Below are positions 5,799 through 6,848 of a DNA stretch of 6,848 bases, piece after piece (within the stretch, counting starts at the first letter, position 1; each line of letters starts with the position of its first letter). Where the stretch lies: NCBI GenBank assembly GCA_001770235.1, contig MEQN01000012.1, positions 312 to 7,159 on the forward strand. Direction: 5' to 3'. The notes under the pieces are model-generated. The model was not told where the DNA came from, did not search any database, and worked only from the letters and a program-made list of their open reading frames with translations. Both the position numbers and the translations under genes were made by a program. The DNA is from Betaproteobacteria bacterium RBG_16_58_11 (GTDB lineage: Bacteria; Pseudomonadota; Gammaproteobacteria; Burkholderiales; Thiobacteraceae).

Positions 5799-6848
5799 TC
5801 AAAAGGTTTCCCCAATCTCGTTCAAAATCTCGCACAACCGCCGCACATCCTCCTTGCTATGCGCCGCCGAGAGCGAGATGCGCAAGCGCGCTTCGCCTTT
5901 GGGCACGGTCGGGGGGCGAATCGCCGGCACCAGGATGCCGCGCTCGCGCAAGGCCTCGCTCACCGCCATCACCTCTCGATTGCCGCCGATGATCAGCGGC
6001 TGGATCGGCGTTTCGGAGGGCAGCAAGCGCCAGCCCGGGGTGTTCAGTCGCTGCTTGAGATAGGCCGCGAGCTCGCGCAGATGCTGGCGGCGCCAACCCT
6101 CTTCGCGCATCAAGTGCAGGCTGGTGATCAAGGCGCTGGCCAATAGGGGTGGAAAGGCCGTGGTGTAAATGTAGGTGCGCGCGCGCTGCATCACGGTTTG
6201 GATCAGCGTCTCGCTTCCGGCCACGAAAGCACCGAACACGCCCGCCGCCTTGCCCAGCGTGGCCATGTAAATGATGCGCGGCGACGCGATGCCAAAATAT
6301 TCCAGCACACCGCGTCCGTGTTTTCCCAACACGCCGAAACCGTGCGCATCGTCGAGCATCAGACTCGCGTCGTAGCGCTCGCACAGCGCGAGCAATTCGG
6401 GCACCGGGGCGATGTCGCCGTCCATGCTGAATACCGCATCGGTCACCACCAGCTTGCGCCGATGTTTGGCCGACGCCAGCATTACCTCCAATTGCTTGAG
6501 ATCGAAATGGGAATAGCGCTGAAAACGCGCCCGCGACAACAGCGCCGCATCGTTGAGCGAGGCATGGTTGAGCTTGTCCGCCAGCACCAGATCGTTGCGC
6601 CCCATGAGCGCCGACACGATGCCGAGATTGGCCATGTAGCCGGTGGAAAACGTGAGCGCCGCTTCCTGTTGCACGAACGCGGCGAGTTCCTGTTCCAGTT
6701 GGTGATGCGCCGCGCTGTGGCCGACGATCAAATGCGAAGCGCCCGCACCGACGCCGTACTGCGCCGCACCGCGGCACGCGCTATCGATTAACGCGGGGTG
6801 GCTGGCAAGGCCGAGATAATCGTTGCTGCCAAAGGCGAGATAATCCTG
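5799..6848 (-). CDS. bioF: 8-amino-7-oxononanoate synthase, missing its N-terminus (5' end outside window)
   Basis: BioF is a PLP-dependent alpha-oxoamine synthase. It condenses pimeloyl-ACP (or -CoA) with L-alanine to give 8-amino-7-oxononanoate. The open frame enters from the right edge without a start and gives 349 residues, so about 35-45 N-terminal residues are missing. The visible sequence begins in the family motif SNDYLGL (8-14 of the visible part). It continues with GVGAGASH, FSTGYMANLG, the NHASLNDAA substrate-side His motif, LDDAHGFGVLG (PLP-binding Asp and His) and the Schiff-base lysine in ATLGKAAGVFGAF (codon at 6249-6251). The C-terminal domain motif LRISLSAAHS is intact and the C-terminus has normal length, so the adjacent repeat has not truncated it. 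An internal TTG at 6729-6731 is an ordinary leucine codon, not a start. Confidence 0.96.
   Translation of the reverse strand, partial: QDYLAFGSNDYLGLASHPALIDSACRGAAQYGVGAGASHLIVGHSAAHHQLEQELAAFVQQEAALTFSTGYMANLGIVSALMGRNDLVLADKLNHASLNDAALLSRARFQRYSHFDLKQLEVMLASAKHRRKLVVTDAVFSMDGDIAPVPELLALCERYDASLMLDDAHGFGVLGKHGRGVLEYFGIASPRIIYMATLGKAAGVFGAFVAGSETLIQTVMQRARTYIYTTAFPPLLASALITSLHLMREEGWRRQHLRELAAYLKQRLNTPGWRLLPSETPIQPLIIGGNREVMAVSEALRERGILVPAIRPPTVPKGEARLRISLSAAHSKEDVRRLCEILNEIGETF

Noticed and set aside
5598..6146. Plus-strand open frame containing HRGHGG and CVLCVLRG peptides
   Set aside because: It runs antisense to bioH and bioF and through the inverted repeat. The peptides are direct translations of the repeat.

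Overview
The window carries seven genes, all on the minus strand and read right to left: bioF (5' end cut off), bioH, bioC, bioD, then a 430-base non-coding gap, then coxB, coxA and ctaG (3' part cut off). Codon use is GC-rich, and every gene matches a well-known family with its key residues intact. An aa3-type oxidase with a cytochrome c domain fused to subunit II, and a BioF-BioH-BioC-BioD cluster with a roughly 300-residue BioC, suggest a betaproteobacterium, possibly of the Nitrosomonadales type. That placement is inferred from gene content and order, not from a phylogenetic marker.

Positions 3408-6848 hold a biotin synthesis cluster. BioC methylates malonyl-ACP to disguise it as a fatty-acid primer. 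BioH removes the methyl group once pimeloyl-ACP methyl ester has been built. BioF condenses pimeloyl-ACP with alanine, and BioD closes the ureido ring. BioA and BioB are not in the window. bioH/bioC and bioC/bioD overlap by 8 and 3 bases, which implies one transcript and translational coupling. bioF and bioH are separated by 81 bases made almost entirely of one inverted repeat. This is the most unusual structure here.

Positions 2978-3407 hold no convincing gene. They contain an AT-rich stretch after bioD with a weak terminator-like hairpin, a short degenerate 18-base tandem repeat, and the ribosome binding site of coxB. A promoter for the cox genes probably lies here, but I could not assign one with confidence.

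Positions 1-2977 hold the start of a cytochrome c oxidase operon. CoxB carries the CuA centre plus a C-terminal haem c domain. CoxA carries haem a, haem a3 and CuB. CtaG (Cox11) inserts CuB. Together they encode a terminal oxidase that reduces oxygen and pumps protons at the inner membrane. I found no undescribed defence, mobile or secretion system: this is mostly a core-metabolism region, with one notable repeat and a few smaller points of interest.
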